Assembly: GCA_964526295.1 (NCBI GenBank)
Contig: CAZGKW010000004.1
Span: forward strand, 1-64,000
Source: CAZGKW01 sp964526295
GTDB lineage: Bacteria > Planctomycetota > Phycisphaerae > FEN-1346
Length of the DNA: 64,000 nucleotides
Reading direction: 5' to 3'
Positions 41,743-50,243 of this stretch are shown here, piece after piece. Position numbers and translations under genes: made by a program. Under the pieces are notes generated by a model, which saw nothing but the letters and a program-made list of their open reading frames with translations, had not been told where the DNA came from and made no database searches. Position 1 is the stretch's first letter; each line of letters opens with the position of its first letter.

Positions 41743-42513
41743 ATGGCGACCATCGCATTCGACTTGTCGGGCCGGACGGCCATCGTCACGGGAGCGGGAC
41801 AGGGCCTGGGCCGGGAGTTCGCCCGCTCGCTCGCCGGCGCCGGCGCCGACGTGGTCGTCGCCGAGATCGACCTCGAGACCGGCCGCGATGCCGCCGCCGA
41901 GATCGAGCGCCTCGGCCGGAGGACCCTGTTCGTCGAGACCAACGTCGCCGACCGAGGAAGCGTCGAGGCCGCCGTCGATGCGACGCGGGAGGCGTTCGGC
42001 CGCGTCGACGTCCTCGTCAACAACGCGGGGATCACGCTGTGGGACGACGCCGAGGACGTCTCGCCCGAGGACTGGCAGAAGGTGCTCGACATCAACTTGA
42101 CGGGCGTCTTCAACGGGTGCCAGGCCGGGGGACGGGTGATGATCGAGGAGGGCCGGGGCTCGATCATCAACATCGCCTCGATGTCGGGCCTCATCGTCAA
42201 CGTGCCCCAGGCCCAGGCCTCGTACAACGCCACGAAGGCGGCCGTCATTCACCTGACACGGTCGCTGGCCGTGGAGTGGGCGGCCAAGGGCGTCCGCGCC
42301 AATGCCATCAGCCCGGGGTACATGGATTCGCCGATGGCCCGCCCGTTCTTCGAGGCCCCGAAGTTCGGCGGCGTGTGGATGGATCGCATCCCCATGGGCC
42401 GGCCTGGCAAACCCGAGGAGCTGGGCGGCGCGGTCGTGTTCCTGGCGTCCGACGCCTCGTCCTACATGACCGGGGCGAACCTGGTGATCGACGGCGGGTA
42501 TACCTGCGCGTGA
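41743..42513 (+). CDS. Short-chain dehydrogenase/reductase (FabG-like)
   Basis: A 256-residue classical SDR. The Rossmann glycine motif is TGAGQGLGREFARSLAG; Asp in VVAEIDLETGR suggests NAD over NADP. NNAG is in VLVNNAGITLWDDAE, the catalytic Ser is in IINIASMSGLIVNVPQAQ, and YxxxK is in SYNATKAAVIHL. The C-terminus has ANAISPGYMDSPMARPF and GANLVIDGGYTCA, the usual end. This is close to gluconate or sugar dehydrogenases, but the substrate cannot be read from sequence. The ATG at 41743 follows GGAGGAG. It is transcribed alone, convergent with a secreted-protein gene. Confidence 0.92.
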   Translation: MATIAFDLSGRTAIVTGAGQGLGREFARSLAGAGADVVVAEIDLETGRDAAAEIERLGRRTLFVETNVADRGSVEAAVDATREAFGRVDVLVNNAGITLWDDAEDVSPEDWQKVLDINLTGVFNGCQAGGRVMIEEGRGSIINIASMSGLIVNVPQAQASYNATKAAVIHLTRSLAVEWAAKGVRANAISPGYMDSPMARPFFEAPKFGGVWMDRIPMGRPGKPEELGGAVVFLASDASSYMTGANLVIDGGYTCA

Positions 42514-42560
42514 TCCGCACGTGTGCCTGATCCGCGGCACCGGGATCGCGCCGACCGGTG

Positions 42561-43994
42561 TCAGAATCCGTACGTGCCCCGGCTGAAATCAATGTCGGCT
42601 TCCCGATACAGCTTCTGCGGCGGGGCCTGGTTCTCGTCGCCGTAGAAGACGTTCTTCCACGACGCCCGCACGGCCGGGTCCTCCAGCAGAATCCCGCCCT
42701 CCAGGAACCGGTTGAACCGAACGCCGTCCACCTCAACCCCACGCGCGAAGGCGGCCATGACGTACTTCGGGAGCGAATCGAGCTGGCGGACCAGGTACGT
42801 CTGGCCGGCCTCGCTCATCCGCCGGAAGAGGAGCTTCGACGTGTAGTAGTCGGCCGCCTCGATGCCCGTCCACCCGATGACGAGACAGGCCCGGGCCGGG
42901 TCGCGGCTGCAGGTCTTGATGCGCGAGCCCTCGTGGAACAGGAGCGGCACGATCGGCTCGTTCATCTTCTTCTTCTCCGGCCAGGTGTCGATGCCGTCCG
43001 GGTAGAAGTCCGTCCCGTTCGTGTTCTGGTAGCTGACGCCGAGGTGGGCGTCGCGGGTGAGGGGACGCTCGGGCGTGCCTCCCTGGACCGTCCCGTGCAC
43101 GTGCAGGTCGATGAAGTAGATCTGGTTGCACCACTTGCCGAAGGCCGCCCCGTCGAGCAGCACCAGCGTCGCCCCGTGACTGATCATGGGCGTGGCGTTG
43201 CGGCCGGGCTGGACGCGGCTGTCACGCCCGATGATGAACGTCCCCTCGAGGACGCGAAACTCGTCGCTGGTGGCAAACGCGCCGAGGAACTCGCAGCTCG
43301 CGCCGGGCTTGGTGAACGTGATGTACTGGCCGATGCCCTCCGCATCGCCCCGCTGGGGCGTCGACGGGTCCCCGTTGTCGTTGCGGCAGAAGGTGTCCTT
43401 CGGACCGAGAAACTTCAGCGACCCATGGTTGGCCACACGTCCGCCCCGCTTGATCCAGACGTTGCCCAGTACGCCCACGCCGGAGGTCCGCCAGTACGCC
43501 CCGCTTTCGACCGTCAGGTGCCGGATGGTGAACGGGAAATGCTCCTCTCCCCGCTTGCGGTAGTGGACCATGTAGGGGGTGTCGGACGCGGGCAGGAGGA
43601 CGTCCGTCTTCTCGTCGAGGAGCTTCGTCGGAGGCTTGCCGGTGGCGGCTTCAATCCAGTTGTCGAGATCGAAGACCTGGTGCTTCGCCCGGGGGTCCCG
43701 GTCGCCTCCGCTCTCGCCGGGATGGGCCCAGACGAGCAGCCGCGCCGTCGGCCACGTCTCGGCGAGGAACTTCGCCTTGGCCGAGACGGGCCACAGCCGC
43801 CGGTCGTCGAAGTGCGGTTCGTGGACCGTCGCGTCGGCGTAGCCGGGCGCGTCAGCGGAAGCGCTCCAAGGGGCTCGCGAAAACGGGCCGACGCCTGCCT
43901 CGCGCCCGCCGGGGGCTGCGTCACTCGGCCCGCTCGGCAGTGCGCCGAGCAGGATGGCCGTCAAGAAGACCTCAGCAATACGTCTCGACCTCAT
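42561..43994 (-). CDS. Secreted protein of unknown function
   Basis: A 477-residue protein with a signal peptide (MRSRRIAEVFLTAILLGALP then SGPSDAAPGG). I do not recognise a family. The middle has a repeating beta pattern (TIRHLTVESGAYWRTSGVGV, GNVWIKRGGRVANHGSLKFL, EFRVLEGTFIIGRDSRVQPG) that reads like a right-handed parallel beta-helix, as in polysaccharide lyases or adhesins. The late part holds HLGVSYQNTNGTDFYPDGID. The ATG at 43994 overlaps the stop of the upstream gene by ATGA, so the two are coupled. Context with a glycogen debranching enzyme hints at carbohydrate handling, but this is weak. Confidence 0.7.
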   Translation of the reverse strand: MRSRRIAEVFLTAILLGALPSGPSDAAPGGREAGVGPFSRAPWSASADAPGYADATVHEPHFDDRRLWPVSAKAKFLAETWPTARLLVWAHPGESGGDRDPRAKHQVFDLDNWIEAATGKPPTKLLDEKTDVLLPASDTPYMVHYRKRGEEHFPFTIRHLTVESGAYWRTSGVGVLGNVWIKRGGRVANHGSLKFLGPKDTFCRNDNGDPSTPQRGDAEGIGQYITFTKPGASCEFLGAFATSDEFRVLEGTFIIGRDSRVQPGRNATPMISHGATLVLLDGAAFGKWCNQIYFIDLHVHGTVQGGTPERPLTRDAHLGVSYQNTNGTDFYPDGIDTWPEKKKMNEPIVPLLFHEGSRIKTCSRDPARACLVIGWTGIEAADYYTSKLLFRRMSEAGQTYLVRQLDSLPKYVMAAFARGVEVDGVRFNRFLEGGILLEDPAVRASWKNVFYGDENQAPPQKLYREADIDFSRGTYGF

Positions 43995-45517
43995 CGCGTA
44001 GCCTTCCACTGTGCCGGAGCGGGGCGCGCCGCGGACGCCGGCGGCTCGACGACGGGCCGAACGACGAGCGCCGGCAGATGCTCCACGACACCGCCAGGCG
44101 CCGGTCCGGCGGGAACAGACGGCACGTCCAGGACCCACGTCAGCTCGAACGGGCCGTCGCCGATCTGGCGTTTCGCGGTCCACCAGGCCAGGCTCCGCCC
44201 GGCATAGGCCAGGGCCGCGCCCGGCGACCGCTTCCACTCGGCGGCACGGACGGCAACCGGGTGCGACGGGCGGCGCCTGGGGTGGAACGTCGAGCAATGC
44301 CCGCCCTCGACGACGACGCGGGCAACGGTGGCGTCCCCCTCTGCCGCGGCGCCCGGCGGCAGGGGCGCGCGCTCCAGGACGCGCACGACGACACCCGGCC
44401 GGGCGCTCTCGAACGCGGGCGATTCGCCGAGATACATCACCCCGTGCGCCTGGAACAGCGACGTTGACGATGTCAGCACCGGCACGGGCAGACAGGCGTC
44501 GCGCGTGAACGTGACCCGGCACGGCGCCGCCCCCGGGCCGCGGGATTCGAGCCTCACGAACCGCTCGATGGCCGTCCCGCCGCGCCGGTTCTCCTTCCAG
44601 CGGCCGGTCTCTTGCTCATAGCAGACGCGGGCCTCGGTGACGCGGCTCGCGCGGACCCCGCCCCACCGCCAGATGACCGCCCCGGCCGCCGCCGCCAGAG
44701 CCGCCATCACCACGACCGCCACGACCACCCGTCGCCGCGACACAAAGAGCGCCGCCACGAGCACCACGAACGCGAACGTCGCGAGCCAGAGCCACAGCCG
44801 TCGGCGGTCCGCCGCGGGCCAGACCTCCCGGCCGAACAGGCGATGGGCCGAGGGCTGAATCAGCTCCCGCACGCCCGGCGGATACGGCGAAGCGTATACC
44901 TCGACCTCCTGGTCCTTGCTGATGGCCGCGAGCGTCAAGTCCCCCGGCAGCGGTCCGTTCATCGGGCGGGCCACGACCGCCGCGTCAAGCAAGCCGCACC
45001 GGACGGCCAGATGAAGGGACTGGCCCTCCAGCGTGAGGTACCGGGGCGTGCGTCCGCCGAGGGCCGCACGGAGTGCTTCGAGAATCGCCCCCTCCGGCCG
45101 AAAGAGGGCCGACTCCAAACCGACCAGGGCCACGTCGTCGGGCAGACGCGTGACTTCGAGCGACTTGGGCGCCCCCTCGGCCCGGACGACGCCCTTCGAG
45201 AGACAGGCCACGGCCGGGACGAAGTCGCCGCCCGCATAGAAGACGGGCACGACGGCGTCCCGCGTCTCGGCCGGCTCGACGCGCATCGGCGCGACCATCT
45301 GCACCGGCCCGCCGGGATCGACGCGGACGTGGTCGAACGGATAATCGGTCCGGTTCGTGATGGTGAGCCGCACAGGAACCCAGGCGCCGGCGCGGACGAG
45401 ACCCTCGGAGAGGTCGAGACGGACCTCCAGGTCGATGCCCCGCCCCGCCGCCGCACACGGCGACGCGACGAGCAAAAGCGGAATCAAGCCGAGCGCGGGT
45501 CGCACGATGGACCTCAT
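43991..45517 (-). CDS. Membrane protein with beta-sandwich ectodomain, unknown function
   Basis: A 508-residue protein: a signal peptide (RSIVRPALGLIPLLLVASPC), a beta-rich N-domain (LVRAGAWVPVRLTITNRTDY, then FDHVRVDPGGPVQMVAPM), a GATase-like or Rossmann-like stretch near 100-200 (DDVALVGLESALFRPEGAIL), and two membrane helices near 240-290 (LWLWLATFAFVVLVAALFVS and VVVAVVVMAALAAAAGAVIW). The C-terminal domain is unrecognised. This layout resembles planctomycete membrane proteins of unknown role that often accompany VWA/GATase-like proteins. Its ATG lies two bases from the stop of the debranching enzyme and its stop overlaps the next gene, forming a tight three-gene operon. Confidence 0.7.
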   Translation of the reverse strand: MRSIVRPALGLIPLLLVASPCAAAGRGIDLEVRLDLSEGLVRAGAWVPVRLTITNRTDYPFDHVRVDPGGPVQMVAPMRVEPAETRDAVVPVFYAGGDFVPAVACLSKGVVRAEGAPKSLEVTRLPDDVALVGLESALFRPEGAILEALRAALGGRTPRYLTLEGQSLHLAVRCGLLDAAVVARPMNGPLPGDLTLAAISKDQEVEVYASPYPPGVRELIQPSAHRLFGREVWPAADRRRLWLWLATFAFVVLVAALFVSRRRVVVAVVVMAALAAAAGAVIWRWGGVRASRVTEARVCYEQETGRWKENRRGGTAIERFVRLESRGPGAAPCRVTFTRDACLPVPVLTSSTSLFQAHGVMYLGESPAFESARPGVVVRVLERAPLPPGAAAEGDATVARVVVEGGHCSTFHPRRRPSHPVAVRAAEWKRSPGAALAYAGRSLAWWTAKRQIGDGPFELTWVLDVPSVPAGPAPGGVVEHLPALVVRPVVEPPASAARPAPAQWKATR

Positions 45518-45518
45518 C

Positions 45519-47528
45519 CTATGGCACGCCGCCTGTCTGTTCGAGCCGCCGCCACAGATGGATCGCCGCTGCGACGCTCCAGGCTTGGGCGAAGCAGCCG
45601 CGGGGCCGGTGTGGCGGGGCCCCGTCGAAGATCTCGCTGATCTGCCCCAGCCCCGCCTCCTCCATCGAATCGAGAAGCCCCGCCAGAAGGCCCGCACACT
45701 CCCCCCGGGCACACTCGGTCGGCGCCGTCGCGAAGACCGCGTCCACGTACGGGCCGAGCAGCCACGGCCAGACGGTGCCTTGGTGGTAGGCGGCGTCGCG
45801 CTCGTCCGGGGCTCCCTCGTACCGGCCCCGGTACGCCGGATCGTCCGGCGAAAGCGTCCGCAGACCCCGAGGGGTGAGGAGCTTCTCCCGGACGGTCTCG
45901 ACGACGGCCTCGGCCCGCTCGCCGGTCAGTGGGGCGTGCGACAGGCTGACCGCCAGCACCTGGTTCGGCCGGACCGACCCGTCGGCCGTCCCGTCGGGCA
46001 GGATGCAATCGTAAAGGCAGCCGGCCTCGTCGTTCCAGAAGAGCGGTTCGAACGAGGAGCGGATGCGGGCCCGCTCGATGGTGGACGAGCCGGCGGGTTT
46101 CTCGACTTGCAGCTCGTCGGCCAGGTCCCACATCAGGTTCATGCCCGAGAGCCAGAGGGCCTCGATCTCGACGGGTTTGCCATAGCGCGGCGTGACGGGC
46201 CGACCGTCCGAGACGCGAGCGTCCATCCAGGTGAGCTGGGTCTCTTCCGAGCCGGCGATGATCAGGCCGTCGGCGTCGGCCCGGATGCCGAATCGCGTGC
46301 CGGACCGGTAGCGGGAACAGACCGCCAGGACCGCCGGCCAGAGCTTGCGGCGGACCTCTTCGGCCGGCCCGCCCGCTCGGACGTAGGCGGCCACGGCCTG
46401 GAGGAACCAGAGGCTGGCGTCGACCGTGTTGTACTCGGCCCGGCCGGACTCCTCGGCGAACCGGTTCGGGACCATCCCCTCGTCGCAGGCCGAGGCGAAC
46501 GCCTCCAGGACCCGCCCGGCGACGCCCAGCCGGCCGGTCTCGATCGCCAGGCCCGGCAGGGCGATCATGGCGTCGCGGCCCCAGTCGCCGAACCAGGGGT
46601 AGCCCGCGATGACGGTGGCCAGGTCGTGCGGGGGCCTCTCCCCGCCGCCCGCCGGTGCGACGCGCCGCCGGACCAGGAACGCATCGGCCGCCTCCACGAG
46701 CCGGGCGATCCGCTCGTCTGCGGGCGACCCCGCCGAGCGAATGAGCGCCGCCCGGCGCGCGACCTCCTCCTCTCTCGCCGCCGCCACGTCGATCTCGCGG
46801 GGCGGGTCGAACGACGCGAACACGTGGAACGCCGTCGACCCGGCGTCGCCCCGCACCGTCCACCAGCCGGGTGCCAGGAGGTCCTCGGTGAAGTCGAAAC
46901 CCCGGTCCCGCTCGACCCGACGCACGACGCCGTAGTACCACAGCGGCCTGACGTCCGCGTCGGCCCGGGCGTCCGTCCAGAGGAACACGCCCGGCAGCCC
47001 CTCCGTCAGGCAGCGGAAGCCCGGCGCCCCGCCGCTCCGCTCGACGGCGAACCGGTCATGGGCGGCCGTCAAGTGGTGCATCGACCGCAGCGCCAGGAAC
47101 GGCGCCATCTCCAGCGACCACTTGGCCTCGGCCTCGACGCGATAGGTCACACAGACGCCCTTCCCATCGCGAAAGAGGAGCACCTCGCGGCCGACCTCGA
47201 CGCCGCCGGCGCGCGAGACGAGCCGCGGCAGGGGCGAGAGGTCGAATCGCTCGGCCCAACCCGATCCGTCCGGGTAGAAGCCGTCGGCATACTCGCAGGT
47301 GGAGAGGTAGTGCTCGCCGCGGCGGGTGATGAGCCGCTCGCCGAGATGGGCGAGGACGACCCGCCGGTCGAGAGGCGGCCGAAGGGCGGGCACCCACAGG
47401 CCGTGGTACCGCCGCGTGCCGGCGAAAAGGGCGGTCATCGATGCGTAGCCGCCGGCGCCGTCGGTCAGGAGCCACTCGGTCGCCAGGGCCCGGTCGAGGT
47501 CCCGCAGGTCGTCTGCACTTCGATGCAT
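45519..47528 (-). CDS. Glycogen debranching enzyme (amylo-alpha-1,6-glucosidase type)
   Basis: A 669-residue archaeal/bacterial-type GDE. The N-terminal beta domain begins ATEWLLTDGAGGYASMTALF and AGTRRYHGLWVPALRPPLDR, the family signature. A C-terminal (alpha/alpha)6 barrel (GH133-like) carries YPWFGDWGRDAMIALPGL, FAEESGRAEYNTVDASLWFL, GSEETQLTWMDARVSDGRPV and HQGTVWPWLLGPYVDAVF, where acidic residues include the catalytic pair. It removes alpha-1,6 branches after phosphorylase action. A GGGGAGGAAC site precedes the ATG. It leads a three-gene operon with two unknown envelope proteins. It is one of four alpha-glucan genes in the window. Confidence 0.93.
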   Translation of the reverse strand: MHRSADDLRDLDRALATEWLLTDGAGGYASMTALFAGTRRYHGLWVPALRPPLDRRVVLAHLGERLITRRGEHYLSTCEYADGFYPDGSGWAERFDLSPLPRLVSRAGGVEVGREVLLFRDGKGVCVTYRVEAEAKWSLEMAPFLALRSMHHLTAAHDRFAVERSGGAPGFRCLTEGLPGVFLWTDARADADVRPLWYYGVVRRVERDRGFDFTEDLLAPGWWTVRGDAGSTAFHVFASFDPPREIDVAAAREEEVARRAALIRSAGSPADERIARLVEAADAFLVRRRVAPAGGGERPPHDLATVIAGYPWFGDWGRDAMIALPGLAIETGRLGVAGRVLEAFASACDEGMVPNRFAEESGRAEYNTVDASLWFLQAVAAYVRAGGPAEEVRRKLWPAVLAVCSRYRSGTRFGIRADADGLIIAGSEETQLTWMDARVSDGRPVTPRYGKPVEIEALWLSGMNLMWDLADELQVEKPAGSSTIERARIRSSFEPLFWNDEAGCLYDCILPDGTADGSVRPNQVLAVSLSHAPLTGERAEAVVETVREKLLTPRGLRTLSPDDPAYRGRYEGAPDERDAAYHQGTVWPWLLGPYVDAVFATAPTECARGECAGLLAGLLDSMEEAGLGQISEIFDGAPPHRPRGCFAQAWSVAAAIHLWRRLEQTGGVP

Positions 47529-47660
47529 GTTCCTCCCCGCGTCGCGCGAGCCGGTCGAAAGGTCCCCTTTCCCCCGCGGCGCCGCCCGCGCGGATTTGCC
47601 AACGACGCGAAGAGGAAAGCGACCGGTATCCTAAGGGCTGAAGGCCGGGTTGACAACGAG

Positions 47661-47694
47661 CGAAGCGGCACCGGGCGGAGGCCCGGCCGCTTCG
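47661..47694. terminator. Strong hairpin after the LtaS-like gene
   Basis: CGAAGCGG (47661-47668) pairs with CCGCTTCG (47687-47694), and CCGGGC with GCCCGG inside, capped by GGAG. It lies 45 bases past the LtaS-like stop on the minus strand. There is no T tract. Confidence 0.4.
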
Positions 47695-47738
47695 TCTCTC
47701 GGCATCTTCGGACCGCCTCGACCGTCGGGGACCTCTTA

Positions 47739-49796
47739 CTACGGCCGGTCAGAAGGGGCCGACGGCTCTTGGCGGAGTCGATAGGCGCCGCGTTGATATA
47801 GCAGATAGGCGGCCTGGAGGATGCCGGTCGCCTTGCGTCGAAGGGCCCGGTTCTGCTCCGCGGCCTCAATGGGAACCAGGCCGTCGGGGGCTTCCATCTG
47901 GAAAAGGTGGGCCTGCCGAGCGAAGGGCATCAGGATTTCGACGCGCCCTTGCCCATCGACAAAGTAGAGAAGATTGTGACCGGCTTGAATGAGGGCAAAG
48001 CCGTCCGGCGGGTCTCGCTGGAGCACGTCAGACCCGAAGAAACAGTGCTCGTAGCTGCCGCCGAGCAGTGACAGGATGGTTGGCGCCACGTCCGTCTGGC
48101 TGCAAACGGTTGAGATTCGTTGGCCCTGCATGCCCAGAATGCCGGGCGCGTAGATCAGGAACGGCACACGGAAATCCTCGGGCCTCTGCTCGGGCGAAAG
48201 ATATCCCCCGGGGCTGTCGGCCACGAACACGAAGAGGGTGTTGTCGAAGTAGCTTGCCGTCCGCGCTTCGTCGATGAACCGCCCGACGGCCCAGTCCACG
48301 TACCGGACAACGTTCCGCTGTTTCGCCTGAAGATCGTTGGCCGCCTCCCCCCCATCGAACTCGCCCGGCGGTATCTCGTAAGGCCGGTGGAAACTCAGCG
48401 TCAGGAGCGTGGCCAGGAAAGGTTTGTCCGTCTCCCGCAAGATGGCGTCGGTGCTGCGGAACAGGTCCCCGTCGCACCATCCCATGTGCGTCCTGAAGGT
48501 CCGCGAGGGAAGCTCCGCCCCGGAGATGAACCGGTCGTAGCCGTTGGAAACCAAGAAGGACTGCCGATGGTCGTAGTGGGGCTGGCCACCGTAGACAAAC
48601 AGGGTCTGGTAGCCCCGGCGGCCCAGGACCGACCCCAGCGTCAGAAAGCTACCCACGGTCGTACTCCGGGTGCTTACGCTGTCCCCCAGCAGGTCGGGAA
48701 AGCCGGAAACAATGCCACACACGCCCCGGGTGGTGCGTCCGCCGACGGCGAAACAGCGGTCCATGAGGATGCCGTGTTCGGCCAGCTCGTCGAGGTTGGG
48801 CGTCAGGCCGGGCACCCCCCCGAGGGCGCCGATGTAACGCCAACCGAAGCCTTCGAGAATCACCACCACCACGTTGTGGTCCTGCCGGGGCCGACCCGTT
48901 ACGGTGACCCGCCGCAGGGGGTTCTGGGGGTCGTCGACAAAGCGGTCGTGTGTTCCGGCGACCGTCCGCCTGGCGATTCGGAACGCCTCGTCGTCGGGGG
49001 GGACCTCGTAGTATTCGGCCGGGGCCGCGGTGCGCCAGGCCAGGGTGATGATGGCCTCGCGCAGCGTGAAGCAGCCGTTGAGAGCGAGCTGGGCGAGCGC
49101 GGGGGAGCTGCTGAAGTAGGCCGGCCCGCTGTTGATCGCCTTCCGCCCCACCGACCCGCGGATGCCGAGGCCCACCAGGCATACGATCAAGCCACTCCAC
49201 AAGAACCCGTCAAGAAGCGAGCCGCCCGGCCGCTCGCGGCCAAAACCGAAGCGGCGAATACCCGCCATCCCCACCAGAAACACAACCACCGTCGCGGCCA
49301 CGGCGGGCACCAAGGGAAACTGATCGACGATGATCAGCCTGACGTAGTCATAACCGCTGTACGTAAGCACCTTGTGATCGAGACGGTGCCCGAACTCCTG
49401 AAAGAAAAAGAAGTCCGCCACGCAAGCCAAGAACACCAGCGCCACGGCCAGGCCGCCGTAGGCGCTAAGCACCCACTGAAAGCCCCGCTTCGCCAGCAGG
49501 CCGGGCGGGGCCGGCAGAAGCCCCACCAACGCCGGGGCCACCAATATGCAGGCGATGACCGCGTCAAATCGCAGGCCGGTCAGAAAACCGCGCAGCAGGG
49601 ACCCGGCGCCGACCGCGTCGAAACGCTCCGGCATGGCCAGCAGGATGGCGAGGCGCTCCAGCGACAGAACGCCCATCACCATGGCCACGAGCATCGCCGC
49701 AACGCGCACGCGGGGATGCATCAGGCCGTCGCGCCCCGCGAGCCGGCCGGCCCCGCGCCGCAGGAAATCCGTTGCAGGAGAGCCGAATTCCTCCAT
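47739..49796 (-). CDS. LtaS-like sulfatase-fold membrane protein with altered metal site
   Basis: A 685-residue protein: about five membrane helices in the first ~230 residues, then an alkaline-phosphatase-superfamily domain as in lipoteichoic acid synthase. Landmarks: VVVVILEGFGWRYIG (metal Glu), AVGGRTTRGVCGIVSGFPDL (nucleophile Thr), LTLSFHRPYEIPP (active-site His) and LFVFVADSPGGYLSPEQRPE. In LtaS the last motif is D-H (metal ligands); here the His is Ser. In a presumed diderm it would act on periplasmic glycans or lipids, not teichoic acid. The site change may alter or abolish activity. Start: ATG at 49796 with GAGGG upstream; a GTG at 49817 is possible. It sits beside a transposase remnant. 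Confidence 0.8.
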   Translation of the reverse strand: MEEFGSPATDFLRRGAGRLAGRDGLMHPRVRVAAMLVAMVMGVLSLERLAILLAMPERFDAVGAGSLLRGFLTGLRFDAVIACILVAPALVGLLPAPPGLLAKRGFQWVLSAYGGLAVALVFLACVADFFFFQEFGHRLDHKVLTYSGYDYVRLIIVDQFPLVPAVAATVVVFLVGMAGIRRFGFGRERPGGSLLDGFLWSGLIVCLVGLGIRGSVGRKAINSGPAYFSSSPALAQLALNGCFTLREAIITLAWRTAAPAEYYEVPPDDEAFRIARRTVAGTHDRFVDDPQNPLRRVTVTGRPRQDHNVVVVILEGFGWRYIGALGGVPGLTPNLDELAEHGILMDRCFAVGGRTTRGVCGIVSGFPDLLGDSVSTRSTTVGSFLTLGSVLGRRGYQTLFVYGGQPHYDHRQSFLVSNGYDRFISGAELPSRTFRTHMGWCDGDLFRSTDAILRETDKPFLATLLTLSFHRPYEIPPGEFDGGEAANDLQAKQRNVVRYVDWAVGRFIDEARTASYFDNTLFVFVADSPGGYLSPEQRPEDFRVPFLIYAPGILGMQGQRISTVCSQTDVAPTILSLLGGSYEHCFFGSDVLQRDPPDGFALIQAGHNLLYFVDGQGRVEILMPFARQAHLFQMEAPDGLVPIEAAEQNRALRRKATGILQAAYLLYQRGAYRLRQEPSAPSDRP

Positions 49797-49956
49797 CGTG
49801 TTCCGCCCTCGGATCACTTCGGCCCCCTGACCGCCGCAACGCTTTGTGGGGATATACCACGACCCGGGAGGTCAGCAATCGCCGTGTGTACCGCCCTCGG
49901 TTTCTTGGGCGCCGAATGGACGGTAATTGTGCCGCGGCCTCCAGCGTAAAGCAACC

Positions 49957-50136
49957 GTCCTTTCGGGCCTGGGCCGGGGGGCTGTAGCCGAGGCGCTGGA
50001 GGATCCCCTGTTCGTTGTAGAGCGGTTTGAACGCCCGGAGCCCCAGGCGCTGGTCCTCGACGGTCTCGAAGGCGCGGACCCAGAGGAGGTCCTCCTTGAG
50101 GGTCCGGATGAAGCGTTCGGCGGTCAGCTCGGGCAC
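49957..50136 (-). pseudogene. Transposase (integrase core) C-terminal remnant
   Basis: Only the C-terminal ~60 residues of an rve-type (IS3/IS481-like) transposase remain: AERFIRTLKEDLLWVRAFET, VEDQRLGLRAFKPLYNEQGI and LQRLGYSPPAQARKD. The catalytic DDE aspartates and the HTH part are missing. It starts inside the conserved core and runs into unrelated sequence. No terminal inverted repeats could be fixed. It marks past insertion between the LtaS-like gene and the GH15-ferredoxin gene. The rest of 49797-50243 shows nothing recognisable. Confidence 0.8.
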
Positions 50137-50243
50137 CCGGCGGGGCGAGGCGGACAGGACTGCCCACCGCGCTCGCGGATTGGCTGCTGTCGTATTCTAT
50201 GCACAGTGGATTTACAGCGCCGCATCGCGACGGCGAAGCGGGG

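Noticed and set aside
47739..49796. True lipoteichoic acid synthase
   Set aside because: The window encodes Lnt and other diderm features, and the DH metal motif is altered, so a teichoic acid role is not supported.
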